Of a stretch of DNA of 64,000 nucleotides, positions 1 through 9,123 are shown in pieces; position 1 is the stretch's first letter, and every line of letters begins with the position of its first letter. Made by a program: the position numbers and the translations under genes. The stretch spans positions 1 to 64,000 of the forward strand of contig JABXIG010000007.1 in NCBI GenBank assembly GCA_013373205.1, written 5' to 3'. Source of the stretch: Methylocystaceae bacterium (GTDB lineage: Bacteria > Pseudomonadota > Alphaproteobacteria > Rhodospirillales > Terasakiellaceae). The notes beneath the pieces are model-generated. The model had not been told where the DNA came from, did not search any database, and worked only from the letters and a program-made list of their open reading frames with translations.

Positions 1-229
1 AAACTTAACTTTTAAAACACTTCGTGCATCAGCCGCTAAGCCCTTGTTTGATAAGCCCTTTTGGAGAGCGCCTCAAGGGCAGCGCCCCGTCGGTGAAGCG
101 GGGTTATAAAGACCATCCCCACACCTGTAAACACCTTTTTTGGCTTTTTTGTAAATTAATTTCGACAGAACTATTAAATAGGCAGAAAACTGCGGATTTC
201 AAGCCAAATATTTTTTCAAAGCTGTGGAC
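1..229. other. Left-edge non-coding region
   Basis: No convincing gene is seen. An open frame crosses the region on the plus strand but has no ribosome binding site and no recognisable protein pattern. A short GC hairpin, CCCCG-9 nt-CGGGG, lies near 92-110, followed by AT-rich DNA with T-runs around 133-152. The stretch is probably the 3' flank of whatever lies left of the window plus spacer. Confidence 0.4.
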
Positions 230-268
230 AAAAAAAGAGGCTGTGCGAAACAATCACACAACCTCTTT
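230..268 (-). terminator. Rho-independent terminator of the SPOR/TPR lipoprotein gene
   Basis: Read on the minus strand, AAAGAGGTTGTGTG and CGCACAGCCTCTTT form a long stem around a short loop and are followed by a T-run. It lies just past the stop codon of the minus-strand lipoprotein gene, which is the expected place for its terminator. Confidence 0.8.
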
Positions 269-293
269 GAGTATTTGGGAAGATTATTAAATG

Positions 294-1712
294 TTAGCCA
301 TTCGTTCCCATGAATCCGGGCTCACAAAATTGGCGTTTAGACTTCAATTTACTGCAGAGACTTGAAGCTGCATTTTTACTTTCCAACGGTCCAGCAAGCA
401 ATCGATAGAAGACTCCTTTACCCGGACCGAGGTTCACTTGCGTCACCTCTGAGTCGAGATTACCCAGAAGATCACGGTGTGCACGTTTTAACTGGGTCCA
501 ACCACGACTTGCATCGCGTTTGGATTTATAGGACGCCAGGTGAACAGCAGGTTGCGGCCCTGAACGGGTCATCTGCTGCTTATTATTCATTAAAGAATTG
601 GGAGCACCTGAGGCAGGCGTTTGCGACATTAAAGCAGCTTGAGAACCTGGTGCAGGCTGCAAACCCGATTCAATAGCTGCACGTTCTCGACTGTATTCAT
701 CCGAACTAATCAAGCCTTCTGCCTTGAGCCCTTCTAAGCGGCGAACCGTATCAGCTGAGGCCATCAAGCCTTTAGGCGGCACGCCCGGATTTGCCAAAAC
801 CAACGGCGTTTCCGGCATCAAGGCATCCAGAATCATTTTACGTTCAGCGGCATGCTGTTCAATGGTAATTGCGCGCATTTCAAGGGCACGGCCAATAGCA
901 CGCAGACGTCCGGCAATTTGCGAAGAACTTGGCACCGGGCGGTCCAAGCCGGCAGCCGGAGGATTCGAGGTCAAAGGCACCAGCGCACCGACATTGCGGG
1001 TTCGACGGGCTTTATATTCTTCAGGTGTAATTAAGCCTTGATCCAGCAATGTGCGTAATGTTTCAAAGCGCGAGACAATATTACGATCGCCCTCGCTCAA
1101 CCCCATTTCTGGAATACCGCCCTGAGACATTTGCATATCCGTTTGTCGCATGGCCGATGTCGCGTTATGAGGAGCGAGGTATCCATAATTACCCGCCCCA
1201 CCGGCAATGCCTTGGCCGGGTCGTCCGCCTAATTGAGCAGGCTTATCCACGCCAGCGGCACCAGTTGCAAGATTTCCGACAACTCCGCCGGAATCGATCA
1301 TGGAGAGATTGACACTGGCGACTTCTGCCACATTGCGCGGTGTACTGTCCTGCCAGACAATCACATTCATGGTTTCATCCGGGCGTTGTGCGAGCACGGC
1401 TTCATAAAGAGTGCGCGCCCGTGTTACCTGCCCGGTATTTTGATAAATGATCGCCTTACCCAGCAATGCATATACATTATGCGGATCTGCTTCGAGCGCT
1501 TCGTCAAACAGGGCCTCGGCGGGAAGGAAATTCCCCTTCACCAGTTCTGCCAAACCCCGATCTGTTGCTGCTGATGCACCTGATGATTTTGAAAAGCCGC
1601 TTCTTTCCCAAAAAACCGGGTCAAGAATGCTTCCTTCCTGAATCGCGCCGCAAGCTGACATGGTCAAACCAACAGCGAAAAGTGCAGCGTAGCGTTTTGT
1701 CTTCCCAAACAC
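294..1712 (-). CDS. TPR/SPOR-domain lipoprotein
   Basis: Predicted envelope lipoprotein, probably peptidoglycan-associated. A signal peptide ends in lipobox MSAC with the lipidated Cys at residue 21. Residues about 47-112 form two TPR-like helix pairs. A Gly/Ala/Gln-rich linker follows. Three SHOCT-like short helical hairpins are seen at about 213-245, 268-298 and 322-348; the clearest has the core LLDQGLITPEEYKARR. The C-terminus (about 386-465, beginning AVHLASYKSKRDA) looks like a SPOR domain, a family that binds denuded glycan strands at division sites. The start is a GTG preceded by AAGGAAG. The exact role is unknown; a part in septation or envelope maintenance is inference. Confidence 0.75.
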   Translation of the reverse strand: MFGKTKRYAALFAVGLTMSACGAIQEGSILDPVFWERSGFSKSSGASAATDRGLAELVKGNFLPAEALFDEALEADPHNVYALLGKAIIYQNTGQVTRARTLYEAVLAQRPDETMNVIVWQDSTPRNVAEVASVNLSMIDSGGVVGNLATGAAGVDKPAQLGGRPGQGIAGGAGNYGYLAPHNATSAMRQTDMQMSQGGIPEMGLSEGDRNIVSRFETLRTLLDQGLITPEEYKARRTRNVGALVPLTSNPPAAGLDRPVPSSSQIAGRLRAIGRALEMRAITIEQHAAERKMILDALMPETPLVLANPGVPPKGLMASADTVRRLEGLKAEGLISSDEYSRERAAIESGLQPAPGSQAALMSQTPASGAPNSLMNNKQQMTRSGPQPAVHLASYKSKRDASRGWTQLKRAHRDLLGNLDSEVTQVNLGPGKGVFYRLLAGPLESKNAASSLCSKLKSKRQFCEPGFMGTNG

Positions 1713-1984
1713 GCTTATCTTCCTTTTGCCTATGTCCTTTAAGCATACCTATCCGCCCCATGCAGATACAAGCCTAAACGACTCCTAACCTAGGTTCTCC
1801 CATAATCCTATGTGAATCCTAATTTTTCTTTAATGAAAACAAAAAGGATCAACGCCCGTCAAATAGTATACATCAAAACGTGATTTTTCTCAAAACTTGC
1901 CCACTTCAAGTAATTGTTAACTTTTGGACTGCATGATGAGTTTCAGTATAGACGAAAACCATTCCGTAAATTCTGAGGGTAATT

Positions 1985-2191
1985 ATGGCTAAAGAACACA
2001 TTCAACCGGGTGACCGGTTCGTAAAAGTGGGACATCCGGACACGGTCTGGATCGCCACCCGCCTGATCGAACTACCGAACCTGCCCATGCATGTTCATCT
2101 TATGAATGAACGCGACGATCTGGAAATGCAAACCCTTTCCGAAGTCGCCCTGATTGATCGCAAACTCTACCAAAAAGTGGCAACACATTAA
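1985..2191 (+). CDS. Small hypothetical protein (68 aa)
   Basis: Short soluble protein with no signal peptide and no membrane segment. It starts at an ATG preceded by GAGGGT and ends just before a strong terminator, so it looks like a genuine single-gene transcript. The sequence alternates short hydrophobic strands with Gly/Pro turns (PGDRFVKVGHPDTVWIATRL), suggesting a small beta-barrel fold; this is inference from pattern only. I do not recognise a named family or function. Confidence 0.65.
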   Translation: MAKEHIQPGDRFVKVGHPDTVWIATRLIELPNLPMHVHLMNERDDLEMQTLSEVALIDRKLYQKVATH

Positions 2192-2224
2192 GTCGATCAA
2201 TAAAGCGAAGACGAAGAGACCTTG

Positions 2225-2268
2225 AAAGGCGGTTCCTTATAAGAGAAGGAGCGGCCTTTTTTCTTTTT
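2225..2268 (+). terminator. Rho-independent terminator
   Basis: A 14-bp stem, AAAGGCGGTTCCTT against AAGGAGCGGCCTTT with one mismatch and one G-T pair, surrounds loop ATAAGAG and is followed by TTTCTTTTT. It ends the transcript of the 68-aa gene. Confidence 0.85.
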
Positions 2269-2323
2269 GGGATTTTCTCTTTTGGTTGATAGGATGTCCG
2301 CAAGATAACTTGGGGCTGTTTTT

Positions 2324-4516
2324 ATGTGTGATTATCAAAGAAAGAGAGAGATTGATCATCCGGGGGTGACGGATGGGTGTCAGTTTGGTGCCGCCATACA
2401 TAGATACGGATTGCACAACCAACTCTGCATTTTTCACCAACCTTTTCCTTTAGGGCCTCGCTTTAAAGCAGGATTGGGCCAGCCGACCGACAGGGTTTTA
2501 ACGCACGAACTAGACAATTACATTCAAACGTCAAAGCTCACACGAGCTGGTATTATCGACCTCACAGGTATAATCATCCCCATAGATCTTATCATTGAAG
2601 ATATCGGGGATAATCATGTGCTTTTGGATGGTGCCAAAATTTATGGAAATATCCGGCTTGAGAATATGGGAAAGAAAGCCTGCATTCATATGCGTGATAT
2701 TTCTTTATCTAAGAATACAGAAATTCACATCTCCGGACCGGAACTTGGTGATGTGATCATCACGAATGCGGCGTTCAACGAGTTTAAGCTAGATACAAAA
2801 GAAATTAGGGGGAAGGTTGAATTATCCAATGTCGCCATACCAAACGATATTGACCTGAGTCACATCACTGTCTTTGGTCCAGCGCACATTAACGGCGTTA
2901 AAGTCGGTAAGATTAATTTTCAAAACAGTACATTTTTAGATTCTTGCTTGATTGAAAATGTCCAAACTTGCGAAAGCATCCTTGCACAATCAAGTGAATG
3001 GCAAAATTTCACGATTAAAAATTCAAAAATTGAAGGCCCGATAAATTTCGAACACGGGCATTTCAACAAGAATTTTCACCTTTGCCACGTGCATTGCGAT
3101 GGCGATATTGATTTCAGCCAAGCTCATTTCCAACAAATGACCCGCTTTGAAGGCCTAACATCATCACGATCATTTTATGCCGCAAATTCTAAATTCATCA
3201 AAGAAGCCAGCTTTTCAGATTGCCACTTTGAAACGGACCTCCTTCTCCAACATTCTCGATTTAAATCATCTGTGGCTCTCATGAGTACGGAAGTGAAATC
3301 GGAAAGCGAGGCAAAGGTAGAACCCATAGCAATTGCCAAAAATATCCATTTATCTGATGTAACGTTTGGTGGTGATGTCGAACTCCACAACATCAAAATA
3401 ACCAACATGGCGACATTTAAAAAGTCTACGTTCGGTGGTGGGGTATATATCCAGAAATGTTCCTTCGAACGTCAATTGGATTGTTTTCAAACTGTATATG
3501 ACCAAGTCTTAATTATCGAAAATTGCGATATTCGCCATGCCACCTTTGAAAATGCAATATTCGGTAAAAGTGATGATTGGCCTAAAGAAATGATTATCCG
3601 ATCATGCACGTTTCAATATAAGACAAATTTTGAATCTGCCGTTTTCAATATGTCCTGCGCCATCAATGACACCGACCTTGGCGTCGCATGTTCCTTTTAT
3701 AACGCTGCTTTTATCAATGACGTTTCTTTTGATGGAACCTCATGGGAAAAAGGGGCAACTTTTGTCGGTACCCATTTCTGGAAAGACGCACGTTTTGCAG
3801 GTCATGTTAAAGCTGATTCTGACAAAGAAGTTGCGTCATTTGAATCTGTGACTTTTAGGGGATCAAAGTTTAAGGGTAGAGCCTTTTTTAATAATCGGAA
3901 ATTCAATGACACCACTGATTTTTTAAATGTTGAATTTTCAGTCGCACCAGAATTTTATAATGCGGAGCTTCATTCGGATATTAGTTTTCGCGGCGCTGAG
4001 TTTTTTGATAAAGGCGATGCCCATGAAAAAGTGGAAGCGGCGAATGCCTATCGTGTTTTAAAGCTACGAATGGAAGATTTTCGAAATCGTTCTGAGCAAG
4101 GGCGCTTTAATATGTTGGAACAACGTGCCAAGCGGACGACGGATTTGCAAGGCTGGGACAAGTTTTTGTCTTGGATTTATGATGTGACGTCGGAATATGG
4201 GACCTGTACGAGCCAGCCCCTTGTGGCCTTGAGTATCGTTTCTGGGATTTTTGCCGCTCTTTATCTCATCCTTTTCAATATCATTTTCCTTGACCTCGCC
4301 CATAACCAATTTTTCAACATGCTGGTCAACAGTTTCAACTTTACGATTGAACAGATCGTTCATCCTTTTCAGGTTTGGTCCGGGAGATATGTGTCTGTAT
4401 TTGACCTTGAAATTCCAACAGCCGTAAAACTCCTTGCCTCGCTTCAATCTATTATGAGCTTTACATTGCTGGCTTTGTTTTTACTGGCTTTGAGGTGGCG
4501 GTTTAAGCGTGATTGA
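2324..4516 (+). CDS. Pentapeptide-repeat-like beta-helix protein with C-terminal membrane anchor
   Basis: Large protein (730 aa as drawn) of unknown function. Residues about 60-600 are irregular repeats with F/L at regular intervals (for example INFEHGHFNKNF, IDFSQAHFQQMTRFEG, VSFDGTSWEKGATFVGTHF), typical of pentapeptide-repeat right-handed beta helices. The C-terminus has two hydrophobic segments, near 645-672 (LVALSIVSGIFAALYLILF) and near 705-724, ending in a basic tail RWRFKRD. Topology would place a long beta helix on one side of the membrane. The start is uncertain: the first ~50 residues do not resemble the repeat and the RBS is weak, so a later start is possible. It is visibly more AT-rich than its neighbours, suggesting horizontal acquisition. 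No lipobox or signal peptide is seen. Confidence 0.7.
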   Translation: MCDYQRKREIDHPGVTDGCQFGAAIHRYGLHNQLCIFHQPFPLGPRFKAGLGQPTDRVLTHELDNYIQTSKLTRAGIIDLTGIIIPIDLIIEDIGDNHVLLDGAKIYGNIRLENMGKKACIHMRDISLSKNTEIHISGPELGDVIITNAAFNEFKLDTKEIRGKVELSNVAIPNDIDLSHITVFGPAHINGVKVGKINFQNSTFLDSCLIENVQTCESILAQSSEWQNFTIKNSKIEGPINFEHGHFNKNFHLCHVHCDGDIDFSQAHFQQMTRFEGLTSSRSFYAANSKFIKEASFSDCHFETDLLLQHSRFKSSVALMSTEVKSESEAKVEPIAIAKNIHLSDVTFGGDVELHNIKITNMATFKKSTFGGGVYIQKCSFERQLDCFQTVYDQVLIIENCDIRHATFENAIFGKSDDWPKEMIIRSCTFQYKTNFESAVFNMSCAINDTDLGVACSFYNAAFINDVSFDGTSWEKGATFVGTHFWKDARFAGHVKADSDKEVASFESVTFRGSKFKGRAFFNNRKFNDTTDFLNVEFSVAPEFYNAELHSDISFRGAEFFDKGDAHEKVEAANAYRVLKLRMEDFRNRSEQGRFNMLEQRAKRTTDLQGWDKFLSWIYDVTSEYGTCTSQPLVALSIVSGIFAALYLILFNIIFLDLAHNQFFNMLVNSFNFTIEQIVHPFQVWSGRYVSVFDLEIPTAVKLLASLQSIMSFTLLALFLLALRWRFKRD

Positions 4517-4599
4517 GGGGAAGTTCCGGTTATCGCCAATGCTACCCTTTTCTTTTTCAGAGTTTGTAATCAGAAAAGCATAAAGAGTGTAGAATTCAC

Positions 4600-4953
4600 C
4601 TACTCCGCTTTAGTGTCTGTCAGTTCCGCCAGCCAGATATCTTTTAAACAATGGCGCACATTATCCATGGGAGATATCGCAACGATGATCTGGCCAAAAG
4701 CATCTTGCAAGGCACGGATGGCTTTTAGGACTTCTTCCGATTCTGTGCGATCCATGGTTTCATGACCAATGGCGTACATTTGTTCAAACGCAGCTTTTTT
4801 AATTTCATTAAGCTGATCAGCCAGAGATGTGGCACCCATACAAGGCGTTTCTTCCAGCAATTTTGTCATTTCAGACAGACTTTGCAGAATAATCATGCGT
4901 AATTTCTGATCGGTTACATTGCCAAAGCTGGCATTATCTGCATGATGCGCCAT
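4600..4953 (-). CDS. Hypothetical helical protein (117 aa)
   Basis: Short cytoplasmic protein predicted to be almost all alpha-helical, with no recognisable domain. It has two Cys residues (TPCMGAT and VRHCLKD) far apart. The ATG start is preceded by AGGATAATAATT, an acceptable ribosome binding site. It is divergent from the pseudouridine synthase gene, with about 50 bp between the two starts. Function unknown. Confidence 0.6.
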   Translation of the reverse strand: MAHHADNASFGNVTDQKLRMIILQSLSEMTKLLEETPCMGATSLADQLNEIKKAAFEQMYAIGHETMDRTESEEVLKAIRALQDAFGQIIVAISPMDNVRHCLKDIWLAELTDTKAE

Positions 4954-5005
4954 AATTATTATCCTATGTTTGTCTGTGCCCTACTTCTAAAAGATATCCT
5001 GTGCC

Positions 5006-5641
5006 ATGTCGAAAATAATCTTGTTTAACAAACCATTTAATGTGCTTTGCCAGTTTACTGACGAAGGCATCAAACGTGAGACACTGGCAGATTACATTAA
5101 CATTCCCGGTGTTTATGCAGCAGGTCGTCTGGATAAAGATAGCGAAGGATTATTGATCTTGACTGATGATGGACCAACACAGGCGCAGATTTCACACCCA
5201 AAATTCAAGCTGCCCAAAACCTATTGGGTTCAGGTCGAGGGCATACCGGATGACGATGCCTTAGAAAAATTACGCCATGGAGTCGATTTGAAAGACGGCC
5301 GCACCAAACCGGCACAGGCCCGCCTGATGGAAGAACCCTGCGATTTATGGGAAAGAACACCGCCGGTTCGTTTTCGCGCAAAGATTCCAACAAGCTGGAT
5401 TGAACTGACCATCAAAGAAGGTAAAAACAGACAGGTCAGACGTATGACCGCAGCCGTTGGCTACCCCACCCTGCGCCTGATCCGCTATGCCATCGGGAAC
5501 TGGACACTTGAAGGCATTCCAACAGGGACCTTGAAAGAAACCATCCTACAGGAGAATGACCTGCCACAAATGCCACCGCCGCGCAGACCTAAAAATAAAA
5601 ACTTTAAAAGAACCCCAAAACGCCATAGAAACAACAGCTAA
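5006..5641 (+). CDS. rluE: Ribosomal large subunit pseudouridine synthase, RluE/RsuA family
   Basis: Member of the RsuA/RluB/E/F group, which isomerises specific rRNA uridines. Residues 1-25 carry the typical MSKIILFNKPFNVLCQFTD strand. The catalytic motif GRLDKDSEGLLILTDDG is at about residues 36-56, with the nucleophilic Asp in RLDKDSEG. The later motif KEGKNRQVRRMTAAVG is also present. It has no N-terminal S4 domain and a basic C-terminal tail (PPRRPKNKNFKRTPKR), as in RluE, which modifies 23S rRNA U2457 in E. coli. The family call is firm; exact target specificity is inferred from architecture. Confidence 0.85.
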   Translation: MSKIILFNKPFNVLCQFTDEGIKRETLADYINIPGVYAAGRLDKDSEGLLILTDDGPTQAQISHPKFKLPKTYWVQVEGIPDDDALEKLRHGVDLKDGRTKPAQARLMEEPCDLWERTPPVRFRAKIPTSWIELTIKEGKNRQVRRMTAAVGYPTLRLIRYAIGNWTLEGIPTGTLKETILQENDLPQMPPPRRPKNKNFKRTPKRHRNNS

Positions 5642-5691
5642 AAAGCTTTATTCTAATTCAAAAATATAAGAATACAAAAAGTGAGAATACA

Positions 5692-7371
5692 ATGTCGATC
5701 AGCGATAAAACAAAACGCGAAAAAGAAAGGTTTGTTGCCCTGTCCTTTTGCCGGGCTGACCTTTTGTTTGAGTTAAACGATGATCGCGTCATTGAATTTG
5801 TCGCGGGTGCGACTCCCATTCTGCTGGGTAAAAATCCAGATGAGATGAAAACCAGCAAATTTTCTGACTTTATCCACCCGTCAGATCACAAGCTGTTAGA
5901 AGAACTGTTCAAGACCGCCAGCAACAAAGGCCGTCTTGATGATGTGACCCTGAACCTCAAAGGCCCAAATGGTAAAAAAGTTCGCACCAGCATTTCCGGC
6001 TACCGTGTTCCTGATTTTAACAATAACTTCTTCCTCGCCATCAAGGTTGATCCGCACAAGGGCACCTTTGGCAAGATCGAACCTTTGATAAAAGATGATG
6101 AAACCCACCTGTTGGAAACGGAATCTTTCTCTCAAGTTGCTTCTGAGCGCGTAACATCTTTTATTCGCGCAGGCGGCGATGCTCAGGTTTCTATGGTGAA
6201 AGTCAATCATCTGGATAAACTGCTTAATACAGTAGGGGCGACAGATAAGAAAAAGCTGCTTGGTGAAATCGGTAAAGTCCTAAACGACAATTCCATCGGC
6301 GGTGATACGGCCAGCCGAATTGATGAGGATAGTTTCAGTTTTGCCCATGCCGAAAATGTAGACACAAATGCCATTAATGCACAGATCGAAGCATTGGCAG
6401 CACAAATCCATCCCGATGGAGATATGGTTCAAGCCATTTCAAGTACATTGGATGTGGATGGTGCGGGCATGAGCGAGGATCAGGTTGCGCGTGCCCTCAT
6501 CCACACCATGCAAAAATTCTGTGAAAATAAGGGCTCCGTTCGCGAAAATGCCTTATCTGATGTTTTGTCAGGCATGATGACCAACACTGTCAAAAACGTA
6601 GGGTTTATTAAAGAAGTGTCCAAATCCATGGATCTTGATATCTTTTTCATGCCGATCAATGATTTGAAAAAAGGTTATGTCCATCACTTTGAAGGTCTGG
6701 TGCGCTTTAAAGGGGAACATGCCAATGAATCGCCCTATCATATGATCTGCCTGGCCGAAGAAGTCGGCATTATCTGCGATTTGGATATGGCAATCGTGCG
6801 CAAAAGCATTGAACGGGTGCATCACTTCCGACAGAAAAAATTCCTACCACCTGTCGCCATTAACCTGTCTGGTGCCTCCCTTGGCAACGACATGTTTATG
6901 AAGACACTGCACAAAATGTTGAAAGATGCACCGGAAATGTCCGGGCACTTAATGTTTGAAATTACAGAATCTGCCCGCATTGAAGATTTGCCAAAAGTGA
7001 ACAAAATTTTACAATCTATCCGCAAAATGAAATTTGAAGTCTGTTTGGATGATTTTGGGGCTGGTTCTGCCAGCTTTGACTATCTGAATGGTCTGGATGT
7101 GGACGTTGTGAAATTTGACGGGCCTGTTGTCAAACGCGCCTATCAGACGGAAAAAGGCGGTGACCTTCTGCGTGCCATGTCGAACATGTGCCATGATTTG
7201 AACATCCATACAGTTGCGGAAATGGTAGAAGACGAACCCATGGCCAGACATATGGCGGCCTGCGGAATTGATTTTGGACAAGGCTGGTTCTTTGGCAAGC
7301 CTGACCCTGATCCACTGCAATATGCACGCAACTTTGCGCCTGTTAGCAAAATCCGCGTAGGTAATAAATAA
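5692..7371 (+). CDS. PAS / degenerate GGDEF / EAL c-di-GMP phosphodiesterase (copy 1)
   Basis: Predicted cytoplasmic c-di-GMP protein of 559 aa. The N-terminus (about 15-125) is PAS-like. The middle (about 140-270) is a GGDEF fold whose signature is replaced by RIDEDSFSF, so cyclase activity is not expected. The C-terminal EAL domain begins at E334 in HHFEGLVRF, an EGL variant. It keeps the other catalytic features: NLSGAS, FEITES, LDDFGAG, VKFDG, AEMVED and GQGWFFGKP. Hydrolysis of c-di-GMP is therefore likely. A paralogue follows 90 bp downstream, aligning at almost identical positions. No membrane segments are seen. The signal sensed by the PAS domain is unknown. Confidence 0.85.
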   Translation: MSISDKTKREKERFVALSFCRADLLFELNDDRVIEFVAGATPILLGKNPDEMKTSKFSDFIHPSDHKLLEELFKTASNKGRLDDVTLNLKGPNGKKVRTSISGYRVPDFNNNFFLAIKVDPHKGTFGKIEPLIKDDETHLLETESFSQVASERVTSFIRAGGDAQVSMVKVNHLDKLLNTVGATDKKKLLGEIGKVLNDNSIGGDTASRIDEDSFSFAHAENVDTNAINAQIEALAAQIHPDGDMVQAISSTLDVDGAGMSEDQVARALIHTMQKFCENKGSVRENALSDVLSGMMTNTVKNVGFIKEVSKSMDLDIFFMPINDLKKGYVHHFEGLVRFKGEHANESPYHMICLAEEVGIICDLDMAIVRKSIERVHHFRQKKFLPPVAINLSGASLGNDMFMKTLHKMLKDAPEMSGHLMFEITESARIEDLPKVNKILQSIRKMKFEVCLDDFGAGSASFDYLNGLDVDVVKFDGPVVKRAYQTEKGGDLLRAMSNMCHDLNIHTVAEMVEDEPMARHMAACGIDFGQGWFFGKPDPDPLQYARNFAPVSKIRVGNK

Positions 7372-7461
7372 GCTCAACAATGCCGTTTGTTATTTCTTAA
7401 GAAAATCGTGTTACCTATATAAATATAGTAGTAATCCCTACTGGGTAAGATGAGAACAAGA

Positions 7462-9123
7462 ATGGCTGAACAACCAAGACGCAGACGAGAAAGAGAACGG
7501 CTTCTGGCCCTGTCTTTTTGTCGTGCCGATCTGCTATTTGAACTGAATGTGGATCGCAAGGTTGAATATGTCTTGGGCGCAACAGAGATTATGCTCGGTA
7601 AACATAATTCCGACCTGTTAGGTGAAAATTTTCTTAATATCATTCACTCGGACGATCAACAACTTACCACCCAAATGCTTGATAGTGCCAATCACAAAGG
7701 CCGTCTGGATGATGTCCGCAGTTCTTTGAACGGGATCCATAACACCAAAATTCCGGTGATCTTTTCAGGCTATCGCGTACCCGATTTTGATAATCACTTT
7801 TTCCTTGCCTTGAAAGTCGATAACAAACGTGCGGGATTTGGTAAACTTACAAAACTTGAAAAAGATAAAGACAGCGGCCTATTAGAGGTCGAATCATTTG
7901 CTCAGTCTGCCGCCCAGCGTGTCAGTTCATTCATCAATGCGGGCGGAGAAGCTCAAGTCTCTTTAGTGAAACTCAACCACCTGGACGACCTTCTGACCAA
8001 AGTCGGGGCGACAGATAAGAAAAAGCTGTTGGGTGAAATTGGTAAAGTTCTAAACGATCATTCTATTGGGGGCGATACGGCCAGCCGCATTGATGGGGAA
8101 AGTTTCAGTTTTGTCCATTCCCACGAAGTGGATGCCATAGATATTAATGATCAGATCGAAAAACTGGCCGTGAACATCCACCCCGATGGCAAACAGGTTG
8201 AGGCCATTTCAAATACATTGGATGTCGATGGCGCAGGCATGAGTGAAGAACAGGTCACACGCGCCTTGATCTATACCATGCAGAACTTCTGCGAAAATGA
8301 AAGCAGTGTCAAACAGACATCTATCTCACAAATTTTAAACACACTCATGACCAACACGGTTGATAATGTCACTTATATTAAAGACATTATCAAAAAACGT
8401 GATCTGGATATCCATTTTATGCCGATTGTGCATCTTTCGGGTGGGTATGTGCATCATTTTGAAGGCTTGTTACGCCTGCGTGGGGACCGTTCCGATGAAT
8501 CGCCCTTTAACTATGTGCGCCTTGCCGAAGAAGTGAACATCATTTGTGATCTGGATATGAGCGTGATTAAAAAGACCATTGATCATATCTATAGCTATAA
8601 GAAAAAAGGTTTTATCCCGCCAATTGCCGTTAACCTGTCGGGTCAATCGCTCAGCAATGAAGCCTTTATGGATCAGCTGCATTTAATCCTGCGAAATTCG
8701 CCAGACATTGCCGGGCAGTTGATGTTTGAAATTACGGAATCTGCCAAAATCAATGACTTGCCTAAAGTGAATAATCTTCTGCAAAACATTCGCACGATGG
8801 GTTTTGAAGTTTGTCTGGATGATTTTGGCGCAGGTGCCGCCAGCTTTGATTACATCAATGCACTGGATGTGGACGGTGTGAAATTTGACGGCCCTGTGAT
8901 CAAACGCGCTTACGCCAGTGAACGTGGGCATGACCTGCTGCGTGCTATGTCCAACATGTGTCACCACCTCAACATTCATACGATTGCAGAAATGATCGAA
9001 GATGCCCCTATGGCAGAACATATGCAAAAAAGCGGCATCGATTATGGTCAGGGCTGGTACTTTGGTAAAGCCGTTGCTGATCCATTACAGTTTAAACACA
9101 TGTTCGATTATTCCAAAAGATAG
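7462..9123 (+). CDS. PAS / degenerate GGDEF / EAL c-di-GMP phosphodiesterase (copy 2)
   Basis: Tandem paralogue of the upstream gene. The ATG at 7462 was preferred over one 12 bp upstream because it gives an N-terminus (MAEQPRRRRERERLLALSFC) of the same length as copy 1, and because the two genes share a similar leader (GTGAGAATACA versus ATGAGAACAAGA). PAS, degenerate GGDEF (RIDGESFSF) and EAL regions are collinear. The EAL glutamate is again residue 334 (FEGLLRL), with NLSGQS, FEITES, LDDFGAG, VKFDG, AEMIED and GQGWYFGK retained. The best-conserved block between the copies surrounds VGATDKKKLLGEIGKVLND. Copy-specific residues are concentrated in the PAS domain, suggesting different inputs to one enzymatic output. 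Confidence 0.85.
   Translation: MAEQPRRRRERERLLALSFCRADLLFELNVDRKVEYVLGATEIMLGKHNSDLLGENFLNIIHSDDQQLTTQMLDSANHKGRLDDVRSSLNGIHNTKIPVIFSGYRVPDFDNHFFLALKVDNKRAGFGKLTKLEKDKDSGLLEVESFAQSAAQRVSSFINAGGEAQVSLVKLNHLDDLLTKVGATDKKKLLGEIGKVLNDHSIGGDTASRIDGESFSFVHSHEVDAIDINDQIEKLAVNIHPDGKQVEAISNTLDVDGAGMSEEQVTRALIYTMQNFCENESSVKQTSISQILNTLMTNTVDNVTYIKDIIKKRDLDIHFMPIVHLSGGYVHHFEGLLRLRGDRSDESPFNYVRLAEEVNIICDLDMSVIKKTIDHIYSYKKKGFIPPIAVNLSGQSLSNEAFMDQLHLILRNSPDIAGQLMFEITESAKINDLPKVNNLLQNIRTMGFEVCLDDFGAGAASFDYINALDVDGVKFDGPVIKRAYASERGHDLLRAMSNMCHHLNIHTIAEMIEDAPMAEHMQKSGIDYGQGWYFGKAVADPLQFKHMFDYSKR

Noticed and set aside
223-231. TGTGGACAA, similar to a DnaA box
   Set aside because: A single copy with a mismatch to TGTGGATAA; no cluster and no replication genes near, so no origin is claimed.
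24-290. 88-codon open frame at the left edge
   Set aside because: No ribosome binding site, no recognisable protein pattern, and its end overlaps a clear terminator hairpin of the opposite strand.
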